Below are positions 28,263 through 37,076 of a DNA stretch of 64,000 bases, in pieces. The stretch spans positions 1-64,000 of the forward strand of contig CAVQNU010000027.1 in NCBI GenBank assembly GCA_963714255.1, in the 5' to 3' direction. Numbering within the stretch: the first letter of the stretch is position 1; the number at the start of each line of letters is the position of its first letter. The translations under genes were made by a program, and so were the position numbers. The notes beneath the pieces are model-generated. The model saw only the letters and a program-made list of their open reading frames with translations. It ran no database searches and was not told where the DNA came from. The stretch comes from Rhodovastum sp963714255 (lineage in GTDB: Bacteria; Pseudomonadota; Alphaproteobacteria; Acetobacterales; Acetobacteraceae).

Positions 28263-29909
28263 ATGCTCGGCCTGATGCAAGACCAGCCCCTGCTGATCTC
28301 CTACATCATCAAGCACGCGGCACGCCACCACAGCGCCGCCGAGGTCGTCTCCAAAACAGTCGAAGGCGGCATCCACCGCTACACCTACGCCGACGCCGAG
28401 CGGCGCTCACGCCGCCTGGCCCGCGCATTGCAGCATCTGGACGTGCGCGCCGGCAACCGGGTCGCGACCCTCGCCTGGAACGGGTATCGCCACCTGGAGC
28501 TGTATTACGGCGTCTCCGGCATGCAGGCGGTCTGCCACACCGTCAACCCGCGCCTGTCTTCCGACGACATCGCCTTCATCCTGCACGACGCAGGTGCGGT
28601 GCTGCTGTTCACCGAAACCAGCTTTATCGCCCAGGTTGAAGCGGTGGCGCAGCGCCTGGCCGGCCAGGTGCGCGCCGTCGTGGTCATGGCCGACCGCGCC
28701 CGCATGCCCGCCATCGCCCTGCCGGCCGGCATGGAGCTGCTGTGCTATGAGGAAATCATGGCGGCGGCGGACGAAAACTACGTCTGGCAAACGTTCGATG
28801 AACGTACCGCCGCGTCCCTGTGTTACACCTCCGGCACCACCGGGCGCCCGAAAGGCGTGCTGTACAGCCATCGGTCGACGGTGCTGCATGCCTACGCCGT
28901 CAGCACGGCCGATGCGCTCGCGCCGCGGTCGGTCGACCGGTTCCTGCCGGTGGTGCCGATGTTTCACGTCAATGCCTGGGGCAGCCCCTATGCGGCGCCG
29001 ATGTCGGGGGCCGCAATGATCATGCCCGGGCGGCACCTGGACGGTGCCTCGCTGGCCGGGCTGATGAACGAGGAACGGGTGACCATGTCGGCCGGCGTGC
29101 CGACCGTGTGGCTCGGCCTGCTGCAGCATTTGCGCGCCAGCGGCCAGCGGCTGGAAACCGTGCAGCGCTTCGTAATCGGCGGCTCGGCCTGTCCGCGCAT
29201 GCTGTTCGAGGCGTTCGACGCCGAGTACGGCGTGCGTATCGAGCACGCCTGGGGCATGACCGAGCTGTCGCCAATTGGCAGCTACAACGCCCCGAAGGCG
29301 AGCAACGCCCAGCTCACCGGCGAGGCCGCGATGGCGGTGCGGCTGAAGCAGGGCCGCGTGCCGTTCGGCATCGACATGCGCATCGTCGACGATGCCGGCC
29401 AGGAACTGCCGCGCGACGGCACGCGCTCGGGCCATTTGCAGGTGCGCGGCGCCTGGGTGTGCAGCGCCTATTTCGGCGCGCAACCGGGCAGCGCGCTGGA
29501 TGCGGAAGGATGGTTTTCCACCGGCGACGTCGCCAGCATCGACCCCGACGGCTACATGGAAATCACCGACCGCAGCAAGGACGTGATCAAGTCCGGCGGC
29601 GAGTGGATCAGCTCGATCCAGCTGGAGAACATCGCCGTGTCGCACCCGGACGTGGCGGAGGCGGCGATCGTCGCGGCGAGGCATCCGAAATGGGACGAGC
29701 GGCCGCTGCTGATCGTGGTGGCCAGGCCGGGCCGCAGCATCGACAAGAACGACCTGCTGCGCCTGTACGAGGGCAAAGTGCCGAAATGGTGGCTGCCGGA
29801 TGACGTGGTGGTGGTGGCGGAGTTGCCGCACTCGGCCACCGGCAAGCTGCAGAAGACGGCGCTGCGGGAACGGTTCCAGACCTATCTGATCGAGAACGGC
29901 GCGGCGTAG
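28263..29909 (+). CDS. Fatty-acid/medium-chain acyl-CoA ligase (AMP-forming)
   Basis: A 548-aa ANL-superfamily enzyme. P-loop motif YTSGTTGRPKGVLYSHRS (about residues 188-205), A5-like WGMTELSPIG, STGDVASIDPDGYMEITDR, DVIKSGGEWIS and the C-terminal catalytic Lys in SATGKLQKTALR. It resembles AlkK-type medium/long-chain ligases. A ggagg ribosome-binding site precedes the ATG. Context suggests activation of fatty acids or hydroxy acids released near PHA metabolism. Confidence 0.9.
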   Translation: MLGLMQDQPLLISYIIKHAARHHSAAEVVSKTVEGGIHRYTYADAERRSRRLARALQHLDVRAGNRVATLAWNGYRHLELYYGVSGMQAVCHTVNPRLSSDDIAFILHDAGAVLLFTETSFIAQVEAVAQRLAGQVRAVVVMADRARMPAIALPAGMELLCYEEIMAAADENYVWQTFDERTAASLCYTSGTTGRPKGVLYSHRSTVLHAYAVSTADALAPRSVDRFLPVVPMFHVNAWGSPYAAPMSGAAMIMPGRHLDGASLAGLMNEERVTMSAGVPTVWLGLLQHLRASGQRLETVQRFVIGGSACPRMLFEAFDAEYGVRIEHAWGMTELSPIGSYNAPKASNAQLTGEAAMAVRLKQGRVPFGIDMRIVDDAGQELPRDGTRSGHLQVRGAWVCSAYFGAQPGSALDAEGWFSTGDVASIDPDGYMEITDRSKDVIKSGGEWISSIQLENIAVSHPDVAEAAIVAARHPKWDERPLLIVVARPGRSIDKNDLLRLYEGKVPKWWLPDDVVVVAELPHSATGKLQKTALRERFQTYLIENGAA

Positions 29910-29927
29910 GGCGCTTCGCACCGGAAA

Positions 29928-29960
29928 CGGCGGCCAGGGCCCGGCCGGCCCTGGCCGCCG
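29928..29960. terminator. Bidirectional GC hairpin between convergent genes
   Basis: Arms cggcggccagggc (29928-29940) and gccctggccgccg (29948-29960) are perfect complements, loop 7 nt. No T-tract follows. It lies between the acyl-CoA ligase stop and the CDGSH stop, which are convergent. Confidence 0.45.
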
Positions 29961-29965
29961 CGGGA

Positions 29966-30205
29966 TTACAGCGCCTTATGGGCGCCGTCGCAGAACGGCG
30001 GGTTGCTGGTCTGTTTGCAGCCGCACAGATAGGCGGTCTTGCTTTCCGCGGCGGTGAATGCCTGCGGCACGAAATTCGTGCCCTTATGGGCGCCGTTGCA
30101 GAAAGGCTGCGCCGTGCTGCTGCCGCAGGTGCACCAGTAATAGGTTTTGCCGGCTTCCAGTTCGACCGCGAGGGGGGTCTTCTGGGCGATCACGGGCGCT
30201 GTCAT
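29966..30205 (-). CDS. Double CDGSH iron-sulfur domain protein
   Basis: A 79-aa protein with two CDGSH [2Fe-2S] motifs, CTCGSSTAQPFCNGAH (about residues 25-40) and CGCKQTSNPPFCDGAH (about 61-76), each with the three Cys and one His ligands. Small bacterial dual-CDGSH proteins are soluble redox or Fe-S carriers. It is divergent from a LysR gene 142 nt away, which may regulate it. Confidence 0.92.
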   Translation of the reverse strand: MTAPVIAQKTPLAVELEAGKTYYWCTCGSSTAQPFCNGAHKGTNFVPQAFTAAESKTAYLCGCKQTSNPPFCDGAHKAL

Positions 30206-30347
30206 GCGGAATGTCCTTCCAGGGTGATACGGTCCCCCGCTTTAGCCCGCCGTCCGCAATCGATAATCACATGTGATTGATCAACAGTGTTCAATATGAT
30301 CGAACAATCGCGCCCCCGCGCGGCGCCAGGACGATCCGGGAGGTGCC

Positions 30348-31295
30348 ATGGACCGGCTGACCGCCATGGAAGTCTTCGTCCGCGTGGTCGAACGCGGCAG
30401 TTTCACCGTCGCGGCGCAGGAGCTGCAGTTGTCCCGCTCCATGGTCAGCAAGCATGTGCAGGACCTTGAGCAAAGGATGGGCGTGCGCCTGCTCAACCGC
30501 ACCACGCGGCGGCTGTCGGCGACCGACGCCGGGCGTGTTTTTTATGAACGCTGCATCCGGATCCTGCTGGCGGTCGAGGAAGCCGAAGACATCACCGGCG
30601 AGCAGCAGAACCAGCTGCGCGGCCTGCTCCGGCTCAATGTGCCGGTGTTCTTCGGCGTTCGCCACCTGACGCCCGCCATCGCCGATTTCACCCGCCGTCA
30701 CGCCGGCGTGAGCGTGGACATGACGCTGAACGACCGGGTGGTCGATCTGATCGAGGAAGGCTACGACTTGGCGGTACGCATCGGCCGTCTGGCCGACAGC
30801 AGTCTGATCGCCCGCCGCCTCGCCCCCTGCCGCTTCGTGACCTGCGCCTCACCCGGCTACCTGGGTGAGCGCGGCGAACCGGCAACGCCCGACGACCTCC
30901 GCCAGCACAATTGCCTCACCTACACCTATATGGCGCTGAAGGATGAGTGGCTGTTTTCCGGCCGCGACGGCGATGTCGCGGTGCGGGTTTCCGGCAATTT
31001 CAGGGCCAATAACGGCGACGCCCTGCGCGTGGCCGCGCTGAGCGGCCAGGGCATCACCCAGGCCCCCAGCTTCCTTGTCGGCGACGATCTCAAGCGCGGC
31101 CGGCTGGTGCCGTTGCTGGCCGGCTTTCAGTCACCGGAAACAGGCATTTACGCCCTCTACCCGCCGGGCCGGGTGTCGGCCAAGGTGCGCAGCCTTGTCG
31201 CGTTTCTGGCGGCGCGGTTCGGCGACGACCCGGAATGGGATGCCTGGCGGGACCCGGCCGCCGCTCAGCGGCAGCCGGCGTGCTGGCGCGCGTAG
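30348..31295 (+). CDS. LysR-family transcriptional regulator
   Basis: A 315-aa LTTR. The N-terminal wHTH (MDRLTAMEVFVRVVERGSF, then AAQELQLSRSMVSKHVQDLE) is followed by a LysR substrate-binding domain. It belongs to the CrgA/DmlR-like branch (RLLNRTTRRLSATDAG). Divergent from the CDGSH gene; the 3' end overlaps the convergent cpoB gene by 31 nt. The effector is unknown. Confidence 0.9.
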   Translation: MDRLTAMEVFVRVVERGSFTVAAQELQLSRSMVSKHVQDLEQRMGVRLLNRTTRRLSATDAGRVFYERCIRILLAVEEAEDITGEQQNQLRGLLRLNVPVFFGVRHLTPAIADFTRRHAGVSVDMTLNDRVVDLIEEGYDLAVRIGRLADSSLIARRLAPCRFVTCASPGYLGERGEPATPDDLRQHNCLTYTYMALKDEWLFSGRDGDVAVRVSGNFRANNGDALRVAALSGQGITQAPSFLVGDDLKRGRLVPLLAGFQSPETGIYALYPPGRVSAKVRSLVAFLAARFGDDPEWDAWRDPAAAQRQPACWRA

Positions 31296-32158
31296 GCGAT
31301 ACTGTCGCGCAGCTCCGGACGCGCGATCGGGAACTCGATGCGCAGCTTGTCCAACGTCTGGCAGGCAGCTTTTTTCTCGTTGAGGTTGGTCAGCGCAACC
31401 GCGAGGCCCAGCAGCGAATCCTGGGCGCGCGGCCCGGTCCTGGCATGTTCGTAGCTGTCGTCGTAGGACACCGCCGCTTTGGCCCAGTCCCGCCTGCCGG
31501 CCAGCGATTGGGCCAGCAGGTAACTCGCATCATTGCTGCGCGGCCCGCGCGGCCCGGCCAGCACCTCGCGCGCCGCCGCCTCGGCGGCGGCGTAGTCGCG
31601 CCGGGCGAGCGCGGCATTGCCCTCCTGCAGCGCCAGCTCCGGCGTGCGCCGGGGCGGGACCGCAGGCGCTGCCGGGGGGGGCACCGGAGGGGGGGGCGCC
31701 GCCGGCACCGGCACCGGCGCCGCTGCGGGCCCGGGGGCTGGCGGCCGCGCTGTGCCGCCGGCCATGCCGTCCAGTTTGAAATTCAGGTCAGCGATCTGCT
31801 TGCCCAGATCCTCGCCCAGCCGCTGGCGGGCGTTATCGGCCTCGTCGACGCGGCCGCGCAGCCCGCGCACCTCGTCTTCCAGCTCGCTCACCCGTTGCAG
31901 CAGTTGTGCGATCAGCTCCGAACTGCCCCCAGCTGCCGCCGGCGCCGCGCGGCTGCTGCCGAGCGAAGAGGAATTGTCACCGGACGAAACCCCGCCGCGC
32001 CCGATCTGTTCGCGCAATGCCTGCAGATCGTGGCGCAACTCGGCGATCTCGTTGTTCAGGGCGATGCCCTCGCGGGTGTCGAACTGCGCCCGGGCGGGGG
32101 CAGCCGCCAGGGCAACGAGCAGGAATGCGACCAGCGCGTGCTTCATGCGGGATTCCAT
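31265..32158 (-). CDS. cpoB: Tol-Pal cell-envelope coordinator CpoB/YbgF
   Basis: A 297-aa periplasmic protein. Signal peptide MKHALVAFLLVALAAAPARA, a coiled-coil N-terminal segment (about 25-100), a Pro/Ala-rich linker and C-terminal TPR repeats (ELALQEGNAALARRDYAAAE; YLLAQSLAGRRDWAKAAVSY). It links Tol-Pal to peptidoglycan synthesis at division. It is separated from pal by a 130-nt palindromic repeat rather than directly coupled. Its 3' end overlaps lysR. Confidence 0.9.
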   Translation of the reverse strand: MESRMKHALVAFLLVALAAAPARAQFDTREGIALNNEIAELRHDLQALREQIGRGGVSSGDNSSSLGSSRAAPAAAGGSSELIAQLLQRVSELEDEVRGLRGRVDEADNARQRLGEDLGKQIADLNFKLDGMAGGTARPPAPGPAAAPVPVPAAPPPPVPPPAAPAVPPRRTPELALQEGNAALARRDYAAAEAAAREVLAGPRGPRSNDASYLLAQSLAGRRDWAKAAVSYDDSYEHARTGPRAQDSLLGLAVALTNLNEKKAACQTLDKLRIEFPIARPELRDSIAYARQHAGCR

Positions 32159-32170
32159 GCGTGGAGAAAG

Positions 32171-32302
32171 AAAGGAAGGCCAGGGCTCTGCCCTGGACCC
32201 GCCAAGGGGCGGTGGCCCCCTGGACCCCGAAACTTAAGTAATGGGTTCCAAGGGCCTCCCGGCCCTTGGCGGGTCCAGGGCAGAGCCCTGGCCTTCCTTC
32301 CT
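32171..32302. repeat. Long palindromic intergenic repeat, copy E (no inner insertion)
   Basis: Outer arms aaggaaggccagggctctgc and gcagagccctggccttcctt, second-level hairpins ggggcggtggcccc and gggcctcccggccc, centre gaaacttaagtaatggg. It lacks the 80-nt inner hairpin present in copies C and F and so shows the empty version of the element. It lies between cpoB and pal. Confidence 0.92.
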
Positions 32303-32309
32303 GCGCCGC

Positions 32310-32792
32310 CTAGCGGACCGAAGTAATCGCGTTACGGTTCTGCGCCCAGGCCTGCTCATCCGAGCCGAGCGCCGAGGGGCGGTCCTTGCCGTAGCTGATG
32401 GTCGTGATGCGGCTGCCGGCAACGCCGCGGGCCACCAGATAGTCGCGGGCGGAGTTGGCACGCCGCTGGCCGAGGGCGATGTTGTATTCCTCGGTGCCGC
32501 GCTCGTCGCAATTGCCGGCGATCTGCACGTTGTTCTGCGCGAACTGCGCCAGCCAGCTGGCCTGGTGGTCCAGCACGGCCTGGCCGTCGGGCTTCAGCCG
32601 CGAACTGTCGAAGTCGAAGTAGACGCGGTCCCCGACATTCTTCACCAGGTCTTCCTGGCTGCCTGGGGCGGGCGCCCCTGCGGTGCCCATGGTTTCGCCC
32701 GTTCCGGCGGTGGCAGCCGTGTCGGCGGGTTTTTGGGCGCAGGCCGCCAGCAGCGCTACGGCGGCGAAAACGCCGAGAATTTTGATGTCCAT
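32310..32792 (-). CDS. pal: Peptidoglycan-associated lipoprotein Pal
   Basis: A 160-aa lipoprotein starting MDIKILGVFAAVALLAAC, with lipobox LAAC. The OmpA-like domain has VYFDFDSSRLKPDG and GNCDERGTEEYNIALGQRRA, the peptidoglycan-binding signature. It anchors the outer membrane to the wall and binds TolB. A 278-nt gap separates it from tolB; no further gene was seen there. Confidence 0.95.
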   Translation of the reverse strand: MDIKILGVFAAVALLAACAQKPADTAATAGTGETMGTAGAPAPGSQEDLVKNVGDRVYFDFDSSRLKPDGQAVLDHQASWLAQFAQNNVQIAGNCDERGTEEYNIALGQRRANSARDYLVARGVAGSRITTISYGKDRPSALGSDEQAWAQNRNAITSVR

Positions 32793-33070
32793 CGGTGATG
32801 CGTTCCTGTAACAGGTGCGAAACGGTTGATGCCCGTCGGATTGGCTCAGGCGAACGGGCGGTTCAGGCGAACGGCGACCGTATCGGCGGAGCGACGGCTC
32901 CAAAGGAAGCGCCGTTCGCAATACCCACCCGCCTTAGACCACCGCAACGAACACGGTCAAGAACCTGCGTCATCCGGAAGCCACATGTTCACAGTGTTCG
33001 ACGAACTCTGGTACCACAGTTCGCCGGCAACTTTCGCGCGTTCATGCGTTGTTGATGGGTCACGCGATGG

Positions 33071-34438
33071 TCAGGCCCCAAGCGGCGACCACGCCGGATC
33101 GGAGGCATCCGTGGGCGTGGTCACCGCACGCTCGTTGAACCCGGTGATGTCGATCGAATGCAGCCGCGCCGAGAATCCGCTGCCGCGCAAATCGCGTGCC
33201 GCCGTCTCGCGCCAGAACATGATCACCCGCCCGTTCGGCGCGAAGGTCGGACCTTCGCAATAGTAGCTTTCCGACAGGATGCGCTCGCCCGAGCCGTCCG
33301 GCCGCATCACCCCGATGGCGAAGGTGCCGCCGCCGAACCGGGTGAAGGCGATCAGGTCGCCGCGCGGCGACCAGACCGGCGTGGCGTAGCGGCCGCGGCC
33401 GAAGCTGATCCGCCGCACGCCCCCGCCATCGGCGCCCATGACGTAAAGCTGCTGGTCGCCGCCGCGGTCGGAATTGAACACGATCTGCCCGCCATCGGGG
33501 CTGAAACAGGGCGAGACGTCGATGGAGCCGCCCTCGGTCAGCCGGCGTGCCCCGCCGCCGCCGACGCCCACCTGCAGGATCACCGAGCCGCCCGCGGTGG
33601 TGGTCTGCGCCATGATGATGCTCGCCCCGTCCGGCGAGAAGCGCGGCGACAGGGTAATGCCGTCGAAATTGCCGAGCAGTTGCTGCCGCCCCGAGCCGAG
33701 GTCGAACAGGTACACGCGCGGCCGGTTGTTCTGATAGCTCATGAAGGCGATTTCATCGCGCGTCGGATGAAAACGCGGGGTCAGCGCCATGGAGCCGCCA
33801 TCGGTCAGGAACCGGTTGTTCTCGCCGTCCTGGTCCATGATCGCCAGCCGCTTGACCCGACGGTCGCGCGGGCCGGTGCCGGCGACGTAGACGATGCGGG
33901 TGTCGAAATAGCCTTTCTCGCCGAGCAGCCGCTCGTAGATCACATCGCTGATGATGTGGGCGATGCGCCGCCAGTTGCTCACCGAGGTGGTGTAGGCGGT
34001 GCCCTGGATCTGCTGGCCGGGCAGCACGTCCCACAGGCGGAACTCGACGCGGACCTTGTCGCCGCCCTGGCTTTCCACCCGTCCGGTCACCAGCGCCTGG
34101 GCGCCGATCACCTTCCAGTTCTGGAAGTTCGGCACGTCGCCGACCGGACCGGCGTTGATGAACGCCGCCGGATCGACCGGCCGGAACAGGCCGGAGCGGC
34201 CGAGATTGTTGGTGATCACGCCGGCGATGTCCTGCCCGAGCCGCAACTCGCCGCCGGTCAGCACCGGAATGGCGATCGGGATCGGATCGGTGCGGGCGCG
34301 GTTGACATCGATCACCGCGCTGCCGGGTACCGGGGTGCCGGCGGCTTGCTCCTGGGCGCGGCCGAGGGCGGGCGCGAGCAGCGCGGCCGCGGTGCCGGCG
34401 AGCAGCCGGCGGCGGGAGGGGGTCAGGTCATCCGTCAT
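33071..34438 (-). CDS. tolB: Tol-Pal system beta-propeller protein TolB
   Basis: A 455-aa periplasmic protein. The N-terminal domain (residues 35-180) is followed by WD40-like propeller blades with repeated FSPDG motifs (TLSPRFSPDGASIIMAQ, SPCFSPDGGQIVFNSD). The N terminus has a twin-arginine-like signal, PSRRRLLAGTAAALL ending ALGRAQ, instead of a plain Sec signal. The start is placed after the upstream in-frame extension. Confidence 0.94.
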   Translation of the reverse strand: MTDDLTPSRRRLLAGTAAALLAPALGRAQEQAAGTPVPGSAVIDVNRARTDPIPIAIPVLTGGELRLGQDIAGVITNNLGRSGLFRPVDPAAFINAGPVGDVPNFQNWKVIGAQALVTGRVESQGGDKVRVEFRLWDVLPGQQIQGTAYTTSVSNWRRIAHIISDVIYERLLGEKGYFDTRIVYVAGTGPRDRRVKRLAIMDQDGENNRFLTDGGSMALTPRFHPTRDEIAFMSYQNNRPRVYLFDLGSGRQQLLGNFDGITLSPRFSPDGASIIMAQTTTAGGSVILQVGVGGGGARRLTEGGSIDVSPCFSPDGGQIVFNSDRGGDQQLYVMGADGGGVRRISFGRGRYATPVWSPRGDLIAFTRFGGGTFAIGVMRPDGSGERILSESYYCEGPTFAPNGRVIMFWRETAARDLRGSGFSARLHSIDITGFNERAVTTPTDASDPAWSPLGA

Positions 34439-34609
34439 GAGGTCACCTGTCACACTCTTGGCGTAAAGGGCAATCGGGAAGAAAGGGCGGGACATCCACC
34501 GGCGTGCCGGCGGGCTTGTGAAGTAATCGGGATTGCGACAGCATGTCCGGACATATTATCGTTTTTTTATATATCAGCCAGCCTGGTACGGCCCTTCTTC
34601 CGGGCGCTT

Positions 34610-35698
34610 TCACGGCCGGAAACGGAACTTGAGGACGCCGCGGTCCCCCGCGATCAGGTTGTGCGGCACCGGCAGGCTGGCGCAGCGCGGACTGAGCACG
34701 GCGCGGATGGCCCGCTCGGCGAAGGCGCGAAAGCGCGGGTCGCCCATCCGCCCTAAATCCTCCGGCCCGACATGCGCGTCGCGCGCCACCCCCTCGGCAT
34801 CGATGGTCACCACCAGCATCGCCTGCATCTTCTCCAGGTCGAGCGCGCCGTCATCCTTGGTCCAGCATTCGCGCACCTTCTCGCCGATGGCGCCGCGCTG
34901 GGCGGCGCTGAGCTTGTCGGTGAGCGTGCCGGCCGGACTGCCGCCGCTGCTGCCCGGCGCCGGGCTGGGGCGCGCCGCCGGCGGCTGGTTCTGCGCCTGC
35001 AGTGAGCGCAACCGCTCCAGCGTGTTGTTCAGCTCGCGGCTCTCGGGCGCCGGGTTCTTCGTCGGGTTCGGCTGGCTGGTCGTGCTCGGCGGCGCCGGCG
35101 GTGCCGGCGGCGTTGGCACCGGCCGCGGCGGCGTCGGCGGCGCCGGCGGCGCCGGCGGCCGCGGCGTGGGCGGCGGCGGCGTGGGCGGCGGCGGAGTCGG
35201 CGGCCGCGGCGTGGGCGGCGGCGGCACCGGCCGCGGCGGCGGCGGCTTTTGCACCGGCGGCGGCGGTTTGGGCGGCGCGGGCGGCGGCGGCGGAGTCGGC
35301 AGCGGCGTCGGCTCCGGTGCCGGCGGCGGCGGTGTCGGCGGCTTGGGTTTGGGCGGCGGCGTCTCCGGCGGCGGCGGGGGTGGCGGCGGCGGGGGTGGTG
35401 GCGGGGGTGGTGGCGGTGGTGGCGGCACCGGCCGCTTCTGCGGCGGCTCGGGCGACGGCGGCTGCGGCGTGACCTGCGGGGCCGGCCGGGAGGCGGGTGC
35501 CGGCACCGGGCTCGGTGCGTTGGCCTTCGGCGCCGCCTGCGGCGGCCCGGGTTCGGGCTGCTCCATCGCCAGCTCGACTTCCATCGGCTTCGGCTCGTCG
35601 GGCTTGTTGCTGATGTCGATGCCCAGCAGCAACGCCACCAGCACGATGACATGCAGGATCGCCGAGACGATAGCGCCGCGCTTGAGGTCCGGGCTCAT
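34610..35698 (-). CDS. tolA: TolA with a proline-rich linker
   Basis: A 362-aa TolA. One N-terminal membrane helix (AIVSAILHVIVLVALLLGI), then a very long Pro-rich region (about residues 55-225, including 20 consecutive prolines encoded at 35366-35425), a short helix, and the C-terminal TolA domain (LSAAQRGAIGEKVRECWTKD). In enterobacteria the middle domain is an Ala/Lys helix; here it is probably a polyproline II rod spanning the periplasm. Embedded in tolQRAB-pal. Confidence 0.9.
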   Translation of the reverse strand: MSPDLKRGAIVSAILHVIVLVALLLGIDISNKPDEPKPMEVELAMEQPEPGPPQAAPKANAPSPVPAPASRPAPQVTPQPPSPEPPQKRPVPPPPPPPPPPPPPPPPPPPPETPPPKPKPPTPPPPAPEPTPLPTPPPPPAPPKPPPPVQKPPPPRPVPPPPTPRPPTPPPPTPPPPTPRPPAPPAPPTPPRPVPTPPAPPAPPSTTSQPNPTKNPAPESRELNNTLERLRSLQAQNQPPAARPSPAPGSSGGSPAGTLTDKLSAAQRGAIGEKVRECWTKDDGALDLEKMQAMLVVTIDAEGVARDAHVGPEDLGRMGDPRFRAFAERAIRAVLSPRCASLPVPHNLIAGDRGVLKFRFRP

Positions 35699-35737
35699 GG
35701 CGATCGGGGCACCCTGCCAGCCGCGCTGCGGCCGCGG

Positions 35738-36271
35738 TCAGCCGCGGCCCTGACGGCGCGGGGCGGCCGAGGTGGTCGGCGCCGGCACGGCAGGTGCCGC
35801 GGGAAGCGCCGTCCCGGGAACCGGTGCCGCGACGGCGCCGGCGCTGGGCTTGCCGCCGACCTGCTCGGTCAGCAGCGACACTTTGGTAAAGCCGCCCTGG
35901 ATGATGGTGCCCATCACCTCCATGATCCGGCCATAGGAATTGGTGCGGTCGCCGCGGACGAAAATGCGGCGGTCCTTCTCATCCTTGGCGATCGCCTGCA
36001 GCTTCACCACCAGGTCCGGCAGCTCCACCGCCTCGTCCATCAGATACACCTGCCCCTGGGCGTTCACCGACACCTGCAGCGGCTCGCTGTCCTGGTTGAT
36101 CGGGGTGGCGTTCACTTTCGGCAGGTCGACATTGACCGAACTGCTCATCAGCGGCGCCGTGACCATGAAAATGATCAGCAGCACCAGCATGACGTCGACC
36201 ATCGGCGTCACGTTGATTTCCGACAGCGGCCGGTAGCGCCCGCGCCCGCCCTTCTGCATCGAGGCGCCCAT
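35738..36271 (-). CDS. tolR: TolR (ExbD family) with C-terminal extension
   Basis: A 177-aa membrane protein. N-terminal LSEINVTPMVDVMLVLLIIF contains the channel Asp of the TM helix. The periplasmic dimer domain follows (residues 45-130). After about residue 137 there is an unusual Ala/Pro-rich tail of about 40 residues. It forms the proton channel with TolQ. It starts 3 nt after the tolQ stop. Confidence 0.93.
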   Translation of the reverse strand: MGASMQKGGRGRYRPLSEINVTPMVDVMLVLLIIFMVTAPLMSSSVNVDLPKVNATPINQDSEPLQVSVNAQGQVYLMDEAVELPDLVVKLQAIAKDEKDRRIFVRGDRTNSYGRIMEVMGTIIQGGFTKVSLLTEQVGGKPSAGAVAAPVPGTALPAAPAVPAPTTSAAPRRQGRG

Positions 36272-36274
36272 GGC

Positions 36275-36988
36275 TCAGGCCCGCTCCTCGCTCTGGCGCG
36301 ACAGGATGGCGCCGAACTCGGAGCCGAACCCTTCCAGCCGCGCGGCGAAACGCCCGAGATCGGTGGAAATCGTGTTGTAGGCGAGCACCGCCGGAATGGC
36401 GGCCACCAGGCCGATGGCGGTGGCGAACAGCGCCTCGGCAATGCCCGGCGCGACCACGGCGAGGTTGGTGTTGTGCATCTGCGCGATGGCCGAGAAGCTG
36501 TGCATGATGCCCCACACGGTGCCGAACAGGCCGATAAAGGGCGCGGTCGAGCCGACTGATGCAAGGAACACCATCCAGCGCTCCATCCGGTCCATTTCGC
36601 GCTGCACGGTCACGTTCATGGCGCGCTCGATGCGGTCGCGCATGCCGCTGCGGCTGACATCGGCGCCGGCCACGCGGGCGCTGCGGCGCCATTCGCTCAT
36701 GGCCGCGCCGAACACCGCGGCCATCGGATGCTCGGGCCTTGTGCCCTGGTCTTCGTAAAGCTCGTCCAGGCTGCCGCCGGACCAGAACCGGTCCTCGAAC
36801 GCGTCGGCCGCCCGGTTGGCGCGCCGCAGGCTGGTGACTTTTTCGAACACGATGGCCCAGACCCACACGCTGGCGACCACCAGCATCACCATCACCAGCT
36901 TCACGACGATATCGGCCTGCACGAACAGGCCCCAGATCGACAGGTCGCCCGCCGCAGCCCCGAGGTTCACCGCGTCACCTGCGCCCAC
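36275..36988 (-). CDS. tolQ: TolQ (ExbB/MotA-type proton channel)
   Basis: A 237-aa protein with three TM helices: about residues 22-45, then GSTAPFIGLFGTVWGIMHSF, and VAPGIAEALFATAIGLVAAI. GTBP start is GTG preceded by gaggggaa. With TolR it forms the motor that energises TolA. The cytoplasmic loop carries the long region between TM1 and TM2. Followed at once by tolR. Confidence 0.94.
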   Translation of the reverse strand: MGAGDAVNLGAAAGDLSIWGLFVQADIVVKLVMVMLVVASVWVWAIVFEKVTSLRRANRAADAFEDRFWSGGSLDELYEDQGTRPEHPMAAVFGAAMSEWRRSARVAGADVSRSGMRDRIERAMNVTVQREMDRMERWMVFLASVGSTAPFIGLFGTVWGIMHSFSAIAQMHNTNLAVVAPGIAEALFATAIGLVAAIPAVLAYNTISTDLGRFAARLEGFGSEFGAILSRQSEERA

Positions 36989-37076
36989 TATCCCATTCCC
37001 CTCAAACCCGCGCCGTCCCGCCCGGAAGGCCGGACACGCGTATCATCAACAGCCATATCAAGGCCAATTCATGGCC

